Assembly (NCBI GenBank): GCA_016713565.1
Contig: JADJOX010000005.1
Location: 124,001 to 188,000 of the forward strand
Length of the DNA stretch: 64,000 nt
Direction of reading: 5' to 3'
Origin: Ignavibacteriota bacterium
GTDB taxonomy: Bacteria > Bacteroidota > Ignavibacteria > Ignavibacteriales > Melioribacteraceae
Made by a program: the position numbers and the translations under genes. Position 1 is the stretch's first letter. Each line of letters starts with the position of its first letter. Positions 9,570 to 19,463 of the stretch are shown here, in pieces. Under the pieces are notes generated by a model. It did not search any database. It had not been told where the DNA came from and saw only the letters and a program-made list of their open reading frames with translations.

Positions 9570-11039
9570 TTAAAACCTTCTTGTCCATTCACTATACCAC
9601 CTTTCTATCACTACTTTCGTTTGCGTATAGAATTCAACTGCATGTTTTGACTGACCATGCAGATCGCCAAAAAATGATTCTTTCCATCCGCTGAAAGGAA
9701 AAAATGCCATTGGTGCCGCGATACCAATATTTACACCAATATTTCCCGCAACTACGTCATGTCTAAATTTTCTCGCAGAGGAACCGTCGGAAGTAAAAAT
9801 ACATGCGGCATTGCCGTATTTACTATTATTTATAAAATCTATGGCTTCGCTTAAATTATCCGCATATTTTAAATTCATTACGGGTCCGAAAATTTCAGTC
9901 GTAGCCGCGTCAGTGTCGATTGGGGCATTTTCAATAATTGTAGGAAAAATGTAATTCCCGCCTTCGTAATTATCAACATTTTTATTTCTTCCGTCTAAAA
10001 GAATTTTTGCTCCTTTATTTTCCGCTTCACCGATGATTTTTAATATTCTTTCTTTACTTTCTTTAGTTATAATTGCCCCCATTTGGGAAGAATTATCCAA
10101 ACCATAACAAGTGGTTTTTGATTTAGCGGCATCAATTAATTTTTTTGTAAATTTTTCTTTTGCTTCGCCCACTAGAATTACGGTAGAGGCAGCCAAACAG
10201 CGTTGACCGGCACAGCCGTAAACACTATCAGCAATTATATTTGTAGTTGTTTCCAAATCAGCATCCGGCATTATTACAACGGGGTTTTTCGCGCCGCCTT
10301 GTGCTTGAACTCGTTTACCATGTTTTGTACCTTCAGAATAAACATATTTGGCAATATTTGAAGAACCGACAAAACTAATTGCTTTTATATCGGGATGTTT
10401 AAGAATTCCATCTACAGTTTCTTTTCCGCCATGAACTAAATTCAATACGCCTTCAGGAAGTTTTAATTCCTCTAGAAGTTCAAAGATTCTTGTCATTGTT
10501 TCAGGAACTTTTTCCGAAGGTTTGACAATATATGTATTACCAGCCGCTATTGCATAAGGCATGAACCAAAATGTAATCATAATTGGAAAATTAAATGGTG
10601 CGATGCATGAGCCAACGCCTAATGGCTGGCGAATTACATATTCATCAATTCCAGCAGAAATATCTTCTGAAAATTCACCTTGCATTAAGGTTGGAATACC
10701 GCAAGCAACCTCAATATTTTCAACTGCTCTTACAATTTCAGCTTTTGATTCACTAAAAGTTTTGCCGCATTCTTTTGTGCTTATTTCAGCTATTTCATCT
10801 GCATTATTTTCCAAAATTGTTTTCATTTTAAATAAATATTGGATTCTTTTTTCTGCAGGAGTGTTTCTCCATTTCAGAAATGCTTCGGCTGCTGCAGAGG
10901 CGGCTAAATTTACATCTTCGAAACAACCTTCAGGAACATTGCTTATAATTTCACCGCTGCCTGGATCTTTTACATTTAAATATTTATTGGATTTACTTTC
11001 CGTCCATTTTCCATTAATATAATTTTTTAATTTTTTCAT
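9570..11039 (-). CDS. iolA: Methylmalonate/malonate-semialdehyde dehydrogenase (CoA-acylating)
   Basis: Converts malonic semialdehyde from the IolJ step to acetyl-CoA and CO2 with NAD and CoA. It is an aldehyde dehydrogenase with the catalytic Cys in GQRCLA, the substrate-site phrase PFNFPIMITFWFMP and an N-terminal LKNYINGKWTES typical of MmsA/IolA. I place the start at the ATG at 11039. The frame could extend to a TTG at 11057, directly abutting iolD, but that TTG has no ribosome site, whereas GGAAG lies 11 bases before the ATG. Family enzymes also begin close to KLKNYINGKW. Confidence 0.94.
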   Translation of the reverse strand: MKKLKNYINGKWTESKSNKYLNVKDPGSGEIISNVPEGCFEDVNLAASAAAEAFLKWRNTPAEKRIQYLFKMKTILENNADEIAEISTKECGKTFSESKAEIVRAVENIEVACGIPTLMQGEFSEDISAGIDEYVIRQPLGVGSCIAPFNFPIMITFWFMPYAIAAGNTYIVKPSEKVPETMTRIFELLEELKLPEGVLNLVHGGKETVDGILKHPDIKAISFVGSSNIAKYVYSEGTKHGKRVQAQGGAKNPVVIMPDADLETTTNIIADSVYGCAGQRCLAASTVILVGEAKEKFTKKLIDAAKSKTTCYGLDNSSQMGAIITKESKERILKIIGEAENKGAKILLDGRNKNVDNYEGGNYIFPTIIENAPIDTDAATTEIFGPVMNLKYADNLSEAIDFINNSKYGNAACIFTSDGSSARKFRHDVVAGNIGVNIGIAAPMAFFPFSGWKESFFGDLHGQSKHAVEFYTQTKVVIERWYSEWTRRF

Positions 11040-11057
11040 CTTATAGGTTTCTTCCAA

Positions 11058-12917
11058 TTATAAATAATATCTTTGCTCACTTTTATTTTTAACATAATCT
11101 TTATATGCCTCTTTAACCGTCTCCATTTCAGAAATTTGAGATATGGCAACTTCCCACCAGCTGTAACCTTCAACGGTTTTTTCAAGGTTTGTTTCAACAT
11201 AAATTAATGTTGTTTTATTGGCTGTTTTTGCCTTTGCTAAACATTTAACTAATTCGTCAAAACTTTTAGCTTCCAAAACATTTGCCCCAAGACTTTCGGC
11301 ATTTTTAATAAAATCAACTGGTAAAATCTCACCATCCAAATTACCAGACTTGGTATTTCTATATCTGTATTTAGTTCCAAATCTTTTACTTCCAATTGAT
11401 TCAGATAAACCACCGATGCTTGCAAATCCGTTGTTGTTCAAAAGGATTATTGTAAATTTTATACCTTCTTGAATTGCCGTTATAATTTCATTATTATTCA
11501 TCAAATAATTTCCATCGCCAACCATAACGTATATTTCTCTATCCGGACAAGCCATTTTAGCGCCAATTCCTGCGGCAAGTTCGTAACCCATTGTTGAATA
11601 TCCGTATTCTAAATGGAATCCTTTATTACTTGTTGTGCGCCATAATTTATGAAGATCTCCGGGCAGACTACCGGCTGCACAAAGTACAACATCTTTTTCA
11701 TCGGCAAAATTATTAACCGCTCCAACAACTTCCGCTTGAGTTAAAGGGAATTTATTTGTTTTTTCATAATATTCTGTAACTTTAATATCCCAAGATTTAT
11801 TAAATTCAATAGCTTTATTTCTCCAGTCTCTTTCAATTTTATAATTATCTAATAATTCTATCAACTCCTGCAGAACAACTTTTGCGTCACCAATTATAGG
11901 TAGTGCAGAATGTTTATGAGAATCAAAATCGGTGATATTAATATTTATGAATTTTACATTTGGGTTTTTAAACGCTGTTTTAGACGATGTTGTAAAATCA
12001 CTATACCTTGTTCCTATGCCAATAATTAAATCCGCTTCGGCAGACATTTGAACCGCACCCGGAGTTCCGGTAACGCCGACCGCACCTAAATTTTCGGGCT
12101 TATCATATTTCAGGGATCCTTTACCAGCAAAAGTTTCTGCAACCGGAATTCCTGTTAAATCAACAAGCTTATCGAGTTCATATGTTGCATCACTGTATAT
12201 TGTTCCGCCTCCGGCAATTATTAAAGGTTTTGTGCTTTTCCTTATCATGTTCGCCGCGGTTGATAATAATTCTTTATCCGCTCTGGTTCTTTGAATTAAC
12301 CATGTTCTTTCTTTGAATAAATCTTTTGGAAAATCAAAAGCTTCGGCTTGAACATCCTGAGGAAGAGCAAGTGTTACTGTCCCCGTTTCAGATGGTGATG
12401 TAAGTACTCTCATAACTTCAGGAAGTGCTGTAATTAATTGCTCTGCTCTATTTATTCTGTCCCAATATTTTGAAACGGGTTTAAAGCAATCGTTTACAGA
12501 AACATCTTGTGTATATTGTAATTCAAGCTGCTGCAGAACAGGCGCAACGTTTCGCCTTGCGAAAATATCGCCGGGAATTAATAATACCGGCAATCTATTA
12601 ATTGTTGCGGCAGCGGCTCCCGTAAGCATATTTGTCGCACCCGGACCAATAGAAGTTGTACAAACAAACGTACTTAAACGATTCATCATTTTTGCGTAAG
12701 CAGCGGCAGTATGCACCATTGACTGTTCATTTCGGGTTTGGTAATATTTGAATTCTGGGTTTTCATGAAGAGCTTGACCAATACCGGCAACAATTCCATG
12801 TCCGAAAATGCCAAAACAGCCCGCAAAAAATTTGTTCTTTTTACCGTCTCTTTCAACATATTGATTCATTAAAAATTTAATTACTGCTTGAGCAACCGTT
12901 AGTTTAACTGTTTCCAT
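11058..12917 (-). CDS. iolD: 3D-(3,5/4)-trihydroxycyclohexane-1,2-dione hydrolase
   Basis: A thiamine-diphosphate enzyme that opens the cyclohexane ring to give 5-deoxy-glucuronate, the key ring-cleavage step of inositol breakdown. The catalytic Glu64 sits in RNEQSMVHTAAAYA. The ThDP/Mg site GDGNYLMNNNE lies in the C-terminal third. A central domain around residues 200-340 contains GGGTIYSDA. Its 619 residues are normal for IolD. The start shares one base with the iolC stop (TAATG), giving tight translational coupling. Confidence 0.96.
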   Translation of the reverse strand: METVKLTVAQAVIKFLMNQYVERDGKKNKFFAGCFGIFGHGIVAGIGQALHENPEFKYYQTRNEQSMVHTAAAYAKMMNRLSTFVCTTSIGPGATNMLTGAAAATINRLPVLLIPGDIFARRNVAPVLQQLELQYTQDVSVNDCFKPVSKYWDRINRAEQLITALPEVMRVLTSPSETGTVTLALPQDVQAEAFDFPKDLFKERTWLIQRTRADKELLSTAANMIRKSTKPLIIAGGGTIYSDATYELDKLVDLTGIPVAETFAGKGSLKYDKPENLGAVGVTGTPGAVQMSAEADLIIGIGTRYSDFTTSSKTAFKNPNVKFININITDFDSHKHSALPIIGDAKVVLQELIELLDNYKIERDWRNKAIEFNKSWDIKVTEYYEKTNKFPLTQAEVVGAVNNFADEKDVVLCAAGSLPGDLHKLWRTTSNKGFHLEYGYSTMGYELAAGIGAKMACPDREIYVMVGDGNYLMNNNEIITAIQEGIKFTIILLNNNGFASIGGLSESIGSKRFGTKYRYRNTKSGNLDGEILPVDFIKNAESLGANVLEAKSFDELVKCLAKAKTANKTTLIYVETNLEKTVEGYSWWEVAISQISEMETVKEAYKDYVKNKSEQRYYL

Positions 12918-13936
12918 TAAAATCCTCCATATGATTCAATAAATTGCATTACTTCATTGTAAGTGGGATTAAAATTTGCGCATCCATGTTTTGTGACTAA
13001 TATAGCACCGCAGGCATTTGCTAATCGGCAGCTTTTATACCAATCCCAATTATTTAGAAAACCAAAAATGAAACCGGCTGCAAAAGCGTCACCCGCCCCT
13101 AAAATATTAATTACTTCAACCGGAAAACCGGGCACGTCAATTCGTTTTCCATTTTGCAAATAATATGAAGCACCTTTAGATCCACGTTTTACAATTAATG
13201 CTTCAACTCCGGTTTTAAGAATATTCTCAATTGCTTCATCAATGTTCCCGGTAATTTCAGGAGCAGAGATTTGCTGATTTTTAATACTGATCTGCGTCGG
13301 ATCTTTTAACATTGTAGCTAAAATTTCTTCTTCGGTTCCTATAGCTAAGTTTGCGTAATTCAAGAAGGCTCTTGTAGTAACGCCAAATGCTCTTGCATCA
13401 TACCACTGATCAGCTCTAAAATCCAAATCAATTAAAATCGGAATATTATTTTCTCTGGCTTGTTCGGCGGCAAAAAACGCGGCGGATCTGCTTGGTTCAA
13501 TATTCAGCGCAGTTGCGGAAACTTCCAATAATCTAGTGCTTGAAATGTCTGCATTAATTACATCATCAATATTAAATTTTGAATCAGCGCAGTTATCACG
13601 ATAATACACTAACGGAAAATTATTAGGCGGTTCAATTCCTAAAATAACCGCGCTTGTTCTTGAACCATCTTTTATAGGTATAAATTTAGTTTCAACATCT
13701 TCCTTAGTTAAAAAGTTCAGAAGAAATTTTCCAACCATATCATTTCCAACCGCGGAAAGAAGAGCAGATTTTAATCCCAAACGTCGTAATCCAACCGCAA
13801 TATTTAATGGCGAACCGCCGACAAATGCGCCAAATTCTTTAATGTCAATAAATGGCGCGCCAATATTATTACTATAAAGGTCAATAGATGAACGACCATA
13901 AGTAAAAACGTCATATTTTTTTTCTGTATTATTCAT
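12917..13936 (-). CDS. iolC: 5-dehydro-2-deoxygluconokinase
   Basis: A PfkB-family kinase that phosphorylates 2-deoxy-5-keto-gluconate, giving the substrate of IolJ. The first PfkB signature is GGSPLNIAVGL (40-50); the second is GAGDAFAAGF with catalytic Asp283. CysAla-rich YYRDNCAD (111-118) is typical of IolC. The first eight bases overlap the end of iolB, and its stop overlaps the iolD start, so it sits in a coupled run of inositol genes. It is 339 residues long, as in other IolC proteins lacking the fused aldolase domain. Confidence 0.94.
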   Translation of the reverse strand: MNNTEKKYDVFTYGRSSIDLYSNNIGAPFIDIKEFGAFVGGSPLNIAVGLRRLGLKSALLSAVGNDMVGKFLLNFLTKEDVETKFIPIKDGSRTSAVILGIEPPNNFPLVYYRDNCADSKFNIDDVINADISSTRLLEVSATALNIEPSRSAAFFAAEQARENNIPILIDLDFRADQWYDARAFGVTTRAFLNYANLAIGTEEEILATMLKDPTQISIKNQQISAPEITGNIDEAIENILKTGVEALIVKRGSKGASYYLQNGKRIDVPGFPVEVINILGAGDAFAAGFIFGFLNNWDWYKSCRLANACGAILVTKHGCANFNPTYNEVMQFIESYGGF

Positions 13937-14822
13937 TATTCATTTCCAAAGTTACTAAAGGAAGTCTCTCATCCATCTTTTTCCAAGTTCCGTAAATCCA
14001 TTTATGATCAGGGTCATCTGTATTAGCCAATGATTGATCCGATCCTGCAAGAAAATTTAAATAATAAGTATTATAACCGTGTCCTGCTGAAACAGGATGA
14101 TAACCTCTTGGAATTAATACTACGTCATTATTATGCGGCTCGGCAATTTCATTTAGATCTCTACTATCTGTATAAACTTTCTGTAAAGCAAAACCCTGCT
14201 GTTTTTCAAACTTGTAAAAATATATTTCTTCAAGTTCAGCTTCAATTATTTTTCCATTGGGGGCCACTTTTCTTTCATCGTGTTTATGTGCCGGAAAAGA
14301 ACTCCAATTTCCAGACGGCGTATAAACTTCAACACAAACGAGTTTACCACATGCAGATCCAGGAGGCAAAATAGAATTTATTTGTCGTGATGCATTATCT
14401 CCACCTCTTAGCTCAATGCCGAAATCTTTTACCATTTTAGGTGTAATAAAATATCCTACATGTTCACTTTGCGATTTAGTATAGCCAAACGCAAAATCAA
14501 CTTCATCACTTTCGCCTTTCAGACTAAATTCAGTATGCGCAGGTAAGTAGACTGCATGCGGTAAACCGTTAAAAACATTTTTTCTGCCGTTTTCTGTAAA
14601 CCAATTTCCATATTTAGATTCAATTGAAAATTTCCCTCCAAGCAGTACAATACAAATTTCAAATTCTTCAGAATTACTTTTCCAGATTTCACCTTTTGAT
14701 ATTTTCCTTGCGCCGAAGTTTAAATGTTTCCACCCAATATTATCAGTAGTCAAATCATGGTATTGTCCACTTTTAATATTATAAGGGTGAACTAATAATT
14801 TACAATTAAGATCTCTAATCAT
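13929..14822 (-). CDS. iolB: 5-deoxy-glucuronate isomerase
   Basis: Isomerises 5-deoxy-glucuronate to 2-deoxy-5-keto-gluconate. It is a bicupin: PSGNWSSFPAHKHDE holds cupin metal ligands (His, His, Glu), and further conserved phrases are EEIYFYKF and PRGYHPVSAGHGY. Its 297 residues are slightly longer than Bacillus IolB. It overlaps iolJ upstream (eight bases, ATGATTAG) and iolC downstream (eight bases), so translation of the three should be linked. Confidence 0.94.
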   Translation of the reverse strand: MIRDLNCKLLVHPYNIKSGQYHDLTTDNIGWKHLNFGARKISKGEIWKSNSEEFEICIVLLGGKFSIESKYGNWFTENGRKNVFNGLPHAVYLPAHTEFSLKGESDEVDFAFGYTKSQSEHVGYFITPKMVKDFGIELRGGDNASRQINSILPPGSACGKLVCVEVYTPSGNWSSFPAHKHDERKVAPNGKIIEAELEEIYFYKFEKQQGFALQKVYTDSRDLNEIAEPHNNDVVLIPRGYHPVSAGHGYNTYYLNFLAGSDQSLANTDDPDHKWIYGTWKKMDERLPLVTLEMNNE

Positions 14823-15786
14823 TGTAATCCATAATATTGTTTGTATTTATAAATAATGCATCTAAGTTATTTCCTAAGAAAAATGAAATACATTTTATAT
14901 AAACCAATTTTGAAATTTCGTTAATATATTTTTCTCCAGGAATTGTAGGATCAAAAAGTTCTGGTGTTTCCATAAAAAATTCGCGGTGAACTCTCGTCCA
15001 TAATAATCTTAAATCTGTTGCTATGTTAATTTTTGATATGCCGAGTTTAATTGCTCTTCGAATTTGTTCAATCTCAATTCCTTTTGCGCTGTTTTGCAAT
15101 TTTCCGCCAACGTCATTAATTCTAATTATTTCACTTTTAGAAACATTCGACGCGCCATGAAGAACAATTGGGAATCCAAATTGATTATTATTTATTTTTT
15201 CAAGAATGTTAAATTGCAATCCATCAACATTTTGTAATTTATATGCGCCATGACTAGTACCAATTGCAACAGCTAATGAATCGATATTTGTCCTTTTAAT
15301 AAATTCAGACGCTTGATCCGGATCAGTAAATCTAGAATTAAATTCTGAAACATTAATATTATCTTCAACTCCGCTAAGTACTCCCAATTCAGCTTCAACC
15401 GCGATTCCTTTTTCGTGTGCTCGATTAACAATTTCCGAAGTTATTGAAATATTATTTTCAAATGTTTCGTGAGACGCGTCGATCATAACCGAATCATAAA
15501 AACCGCTGTTAATTGCATTAATACAATGATCGATATTTCCGTGATCTAGGTGTACTGAAAATTCAACATTGGGATAAAGAATAGCAGCAGCCGAAATCAT
15601 TGCCTGAAGCATTTCATGTGAAATATAATTTCGAGCTGCCGGCGTTATTGCAATTATTATTGGAAGTTCCGCTTTATTAGCGCCTTTAAAAACTCCCATT
15701 ACTTGTTCAGCCGTAAAAACGTTGAACGCAGGAATTCCATAACTGCCGTAATATTTTTCGTATAATTTTTGTAAGGATATTTTCAT
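14815..15786 (-). CDS. iolJ: Class II aldolase for 2-deoxy-5-keto-gluconate 6-phosphate
   Basis: A zinc-dependent class II fructose-bisphosphate-aldolase-type enzyme. In this context it should cleave 2-deoxy-5-keto-gluconate 6-phosphate to dihydroxyacetone phosphate and malonic semialdehyde. HLDHGN (79-84) carries the catalytic Asp81 and zinc ligand His82; AVAIGTSHGAYK and VLHGASNVS supply further metal and phosphate ligands. At 323 residues it is longer than Bacillus IolJ (about 290), with extra sequence at the C-terminus. A general fructose-bisphosphate aldolase role cannot be excluded, but overlap with iolB argues for inositol. Confidence 0.88.
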   Translation of the reverse strand: MKISLQKLYEKYYGSYGIPAFNVFTAEQVMGVFKGANKAELPIIIAITPAARNYISHEMLQAMISAAAILYPNVEFSVHLDHGNIDHCINAINSGFYDSVMIDASHETFENNISITSEIVNRAHEKGIAVEAELGVLSGVEDNINVSEFNSRFTDPDQASEFIKRTNIDSLAVAIGTSHGAYKLQNVDGLQFNILEKINNNQFGFPIVLHGASNVSKSEIIRINDVGGKLQNSAKGIEIEQIRRAIKLGISKINIATDLRLLWTRVHREFFMETPELFDPTIPGEKYINEISKLVYIKCISFFLGNNLDALFINTNNIMDYND

Positions 15787-15790
15787 TGAT

Positions 15791-18031
15791 TTATTCTAAA
15801 ACAAATTCCAAAACACCGCCATTCATAATTTCAGAATGATCTATTGTATTTTTTCCCAAAACTTTATTATTAAGTAAAATTGATTTTACAATGAAATTTT
15901 TACTTGTACCGGTTTTAAAAATTTTAAATGTTTTACCATTTCCCAAATCAATAATGCTTGAATTATTTTTTGGTAAAAATATAGCATACTCAGTTGAGCC
16001 CGGACAAACCGGATAAAATCCCATTGAAGCAAAAACGTACCAAGCTGACATTTGTCCCGAATCATCATTCCCGCTAAGTCCGCCTGGATCGGCGCCATAT
16101 TCTTCATTCAAAATTTTATCAACAATTACATTTGTTTTATCTAATTCACCACTGTAAGCAAACAGAAATGGAATTTGATGACCTGGTTCGTTTCCATGCC
16201 AATAATTTTCACTTTGAAAAAAATATTCAAGTTCTTTATTGAATTCATCTTTACCGCCCATTAAATTTATTAGTCCGTCAATATCTTGAGGAACATACCA
16301 AGTATATTGCCAAGGCGTTCCTTCAGTAATATAGGGCATCCTTTTATCTTTGATAAATTCATTCGTGAATTTACCGTCTTTAAATTTTCCTCTTACACAT
16401 TTTACGGAAGGATCAAAAACATTTTTATAATTTTTCGACCTATTATAAAATTTCAGGTAATCTTCAGTCATACCCATTTTTTTAGATATTTGACTCAACG
16501 CAAAATCATCATACGCATATTCCAAAGTTCTTGAAACTTGTTCTTGCTTATGGAATGATTGTTTTACGCTGTCTTCAAGTGGAATATACCCATATTGCAA
16601 ATATGAGCTTAAAGCTCTTCTGCCTTTTCCATCATTATATTCCTTAAAATCTATTGGTGATTGGGTAGCATTTTTCACTAAAAATGAATACTGCTTTTGA
16701 TCTAAATCTAAAATATTTTTAACATATCCGTCGGCTATTAATGAAATAACATGATCGCCTATCATAGCAGAAGTATAACTATTCCAGCAAGGGAAAATTG
16801 GAAGCCAACCGCCTTGTTCTGCCATAAGCAGCAAAGACTTCAACATACCTCGACTTTTCTCAGGAATTATTATATTAAATAACGGATGAAGCGCCCTATA
16901 AGTATCCCAAACGGAAAAGTCGGAATAATAATTATCATTGCCAGAATTCTTTGTTTCCTTTCCTCCATTGAAAGAAGGATAATCACCATTGAAATCGCTA
17001 AATGTCCGCGGGTGTTGAAGAGAATGATAAAATGAAGTATAAAATTTTACTTTTTCTTCATTACTGTCTGTTTCTATTTTTATTTTGGATAGATAGTCAT
17101 TCCATATATTCTTTAACCGAAATTTTATTTCATCAAAATTTTTGTCCCCAATTTCGGCTTCTAAATTTTTTCTTGCATTTTCAATGCTTACAAAGGATGT
17201 CCCGATTTTTACATTTATAATTTTTTTTTCAGATTTTGTAAAATCAACATAAGCGCCAATTTTTTCAAGGTTCGCAATTTCATTTTGATTTTCAAAAACA
17301 TTATTACCTTGATAAATACCGTAATTTAAAATTTGTACATCAAAACGTAAAACGAAATAACCGCTGAAACCGGCTTTTTCTCCCCAGCCCTGGTAAATTC
17401 TATTAACTGGGTTATAACCGACAATTTCATTTTCTTCAGGAATAATTCTAATAAAGCCTTCATTTTCATCGCTGTTGGGTTCTACAATTACATATTTATT
17501 TTCATCGGCAATAAAAGTAAATTTTAAGAAGCCGCATCTTTCGGTAGCTGCTAATTCGCAATCAATGTTGTAATTATCCAGATGCGTTTTATAATAATAG
17601 GGTGTTGAAATTTCATTATCATGATTATATACCGAACCTCTATTTTCAGGCAGGTAAATTAATTTACCTGAAATCGGCATAATTGTAAAACTTCCATAAT
17701 CTTGAGTGCAAGAACCGCTTAACCAATGTGAGCCTCTAAATCCGGTAATCAGCGAATCCTTATAATAATAAGGTGCCACACACTTTGTTTCAACGTTCTT
17801 TGTTTGAGCCGTCCAATTTGTCATCCCAAATGGAACCGTAACAGAAGGAATTACTTGAGCGTTATTTTCAGTTCCTTCACCATGTTTTAAGGCGCTTATT
17901 GTTCTTGAAGGAGCTGTTCCAATCAATGGATTTACATACTTTACTAAATCATTTTGGGCAATTATTAGTGAATAATTATAAAGTGAAATTATAATTATAG
18001 TATGATATATTTTAATAATTGTCTTTTTCAT
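15791..18031 (-). CDS. GH92 alpha-mannosidase family protein, exported
   Basis: After a signal peptide (about 1-25, ending IIAQ), the protein shows the GH92 N-terminal beta-domain phrases VNPLIGTAP and IPSVTVPFGMTNWT, then GFRGSHWLSGS. The C-terminal (alpha/alpha)6 domain has FSVWDTYRALHPL, NEPGHQIPFLFAY and GGLSGNDDSGQMSAWYVF, all family landmarks. GH92 enzymes are calcium-dependent exo-alpha-mannosidases acting on N-glycan-like and other mannosides. It is the first gene of the inositol operon, four bases before iolJ, and has a LacI-type operator 230 bases upstream. Confidence 0.94.
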   Translation of the reverse strand: MKKTIIKIYHTIIIISLYNYSLIIAQNDLVKYVNPLIGTAPSRTISALKHGEGTENNAQVIPSVTVPFGMTNWTAQTKNVETKCVAPYYYKDSLITGFRGSHWLSGSCTQDYGSFTIMPISGKLIYLPENRGSVYNHDNEISTPYYYKTHLDNYNIDCELAATERCGFLKFTFIADENKYVIVEPNSDENEGFIRIIPEENEIVGYNPVNRIYQGWGEKAGFSGYFVLRFDVQILNYGIYQGNNVFENQNEIANLEKIGAYVDFTKSEKKIINVKIGTSFVSIENARKNLEAEIGDKNFDEIKFRLKNIWNDYLSKIKIETDSNEEKVKFYTSFYHSLQHPRTFSDFNGDYPSFNGGKETKNSGNDNYYSDFSVWDTYRALHPLFNIIIPEKSRGMLKSLLLMAEQGGWLPIFPCWNSYTSAMIGDHVISLIADGYVKNILDLDQKQYSFLVKNATQSPIDFKEYNDGKGRRALSSYLQYGYIPLEDSVKQSFHKQEQVSRTLEYAYDDFALSQISKKMGMTEDYLKFYNRSKNYKNVFDPSVKCVRGKFKDGKFTNEFIKDKRMPYITEGTPWQYTWYVPQDIDGLINLMGGKDEFNKELEYFFQSENYWHGNEPGHQIPFLFAYSGELDKTNVIVDKILNEEYGADPGGLSGNDDSGQMSAWYVFASMGFYPVCPGSTEYAIFLPKNNSSIIDLGNGKTFKIFKTGTSKNFIVKSILLNNKVLGKNTIDHSEIMNGGVLEFVLE

Positions 18032-18354
18032 TTTAATATTATTAATTATAAATTAAACTTATATAAGATATTTAGATATTATTAATATTAACTATTGTAA
18101 ATTTTTATTTTAACTTGGTTAGCGTGATAAATTAAATAATACAGCTTATATAACAAATAAAATAGTTCTTAAAATTTCAGCTCACTAAATCGATTCATAA
18201 TAAAAATGATTTTGTAACATTAAGTAATTTATAATGTTCCGGCATTACTGATTATTCTTACTAAAACGCTTTAGTTATTTAACGAAATTTGAGGTCAAAA
18301 TCAAGATTTTTCTATGCGGGCTTGTTTAAATATACATTATTTTTGAATAATTAA
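18032..18354. promoter_or_regulatory. Intergenic promoter region of the GH92-inositol operon
   Basis: A very AT-rich 323-base stretch between the LacI gene and the GH92 gene with no convincing reading frame. It holds a LacI-type operator at 18261-18274 and must contain the promoter of the minus-strand operon starting at 18031. No strong hairpin terminator for the upstream LacI gene was seen. Confidence 0.6.
18261..18274. promoter_or_regulatory. LacI-family operator, site 1
   Basis: CTAAAACGCTTTAG is a near-perfect palindrome with a central CG, the classic half-site layout for LacI/GalR proteins. The same core recurs at 26167 and 33592, each before a catabolic gene in the same orientation. 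It lies 230 bases before the GH92 start and about 80 bases after the end of the LacI gene. Confidence 0.8.
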
Positions 18355-19395
18355 TTATTCCTTAGCTTGATACATTCTTTTAACCTTAGAGCATGTATTT
18401 CTTATTACTAATTGATGTTCCAAAATTACTTTTTCATTCCTTATTTCACCTTTTGATTGAATAACTCTAATGAGCAATTTAGTGGCTTCTTCACCAATTT
18501 TAAATGCGGGCATGTCAATGGTTGATAAAGGGAACTTTAAGTATTTACCGAAATCAATGTTATCAAAACCAAAAACAGATACATCTTCCGGTACGCTTAT
18601 TTCTAATTTTTCTAACGCATTTATTACACCAATTGCAGCAAGATCATTATAACAAAATACTGCGGTTGGTCTATTGCCATTGCTATTGGAAAACAATTCA
18701 TGAGCAAGATTATAACCATCTTCTATGTTTGGTCCGACTGTAAAAAGTAGCTCATCATCAATTGGAATTAAATTTTCATTCAACGCGTTTTGATAACCAT
18801 ATAGTCTTTTTTGAGCATGTCCCGAATGCGGCGGACCGCCAAAGTAGGCAATTTTCTTATGTCCTAATTTTATTAGATGCAGCACTGCTTCCTTTGCTGC
18901 TTTACGATTATCAATATCCACACTATTAACAGTATAATTATCAATCATGCCAAGAATTACAAATGAAACATTGTCACTCATCAAATTTGCCAATGAAAAA
19001 AAGTTTCTTACGTCATTTTGAATTGGAGAAATAATCAACCCGTCAACTCTTTTACTTAACATTGTATTGATTATTTCAGCTTCTTTTTCAGCATTTAATT
19101 CCGAACTTCCCAACAAAACAGAGTAACCAAATTCCGAAGCGGTGTCATAAACGCCTTTCATTACTTTGGCAAAATGCGGATTATCAATTTCTTTAATTAT
19201 TAAACCTATACTTTTCGTTTCCTTTAACGCAAGAGATTGCGCAATTTGATTTGGATTATAATTATACTTCTCAATTACTTTAAGAACTTTTTCTCTAGTC
19301 TTTTTAGAAACTCCTGGTTTATTATTAAGTACTATAGATACGGCAGAAACCGAAACGTTGGATAATTTTGCAATGTCTACAATTGTCAACTTCAT
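18355..19395 (-). CDS. LacI-family transcriptional regulator (likely regulator of the CTAAAnCGnTTTAG sites)
   Basis: A 346-residue LacI/GalR protein. The N-terminal helix-turn-helix reads IVDIAKLSNVSVSAVSIVLN, followed by the hinge helix YNPNQIAQSLA with the Leu that intercalates at a central CpG in this family. The rest is a periplasmic-binding-protein-like sensor domain (GLIIKEIDNPHFA, FGGPPHSGHAQKRLYGY, FCYNDLAAIGV, VFGFDN). It sits between the secreted GH28 gene and the inositol operon, and CG-centred operators flank three units nearby. A repressor that senses a small sugar or cyclitol is the likely role; the ligand is unknown. AGGAA lies five bases before the ATG. Confidence 0.93.
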   Translation of the reverse strand: MKLTIVDIAKLSNVSVSAVSIVLNNKPGVSKKTREKVLKVIEKYNYNPNQIAQSLALKETKSIGLIIKEIDNPHFAKVMKGVYDTASEFGYSVLLGSSELNAEKEAEIINTMLSKRVDGLIISPIQNDVRNFFSLANLMSDNVSFVILGMIDNYTVNSVDIDNRKAAKEAVLHLIKLGHKKIAYFGGPPHSGHAQKRLYGYQNALNENLIPIDDELLFTVGPNIEDGYNLAHELFSNSNGNRPTAVFCYNDLAAIGVINALEKLEISVPEDVSVFGFDNIDFGKYLKFPLSTIDMPAFKIGEEATKLLIRVIQSKGEIRNEKVILEHQLVIRNTCSKVKRMYQAKE

Positions 19396-19463
19396 AAAAA
19401 TTCCTAACAGAACAATTCAATTATTTTATAATTGCAAATTTAATAATCTTTAAAGAATAATGT

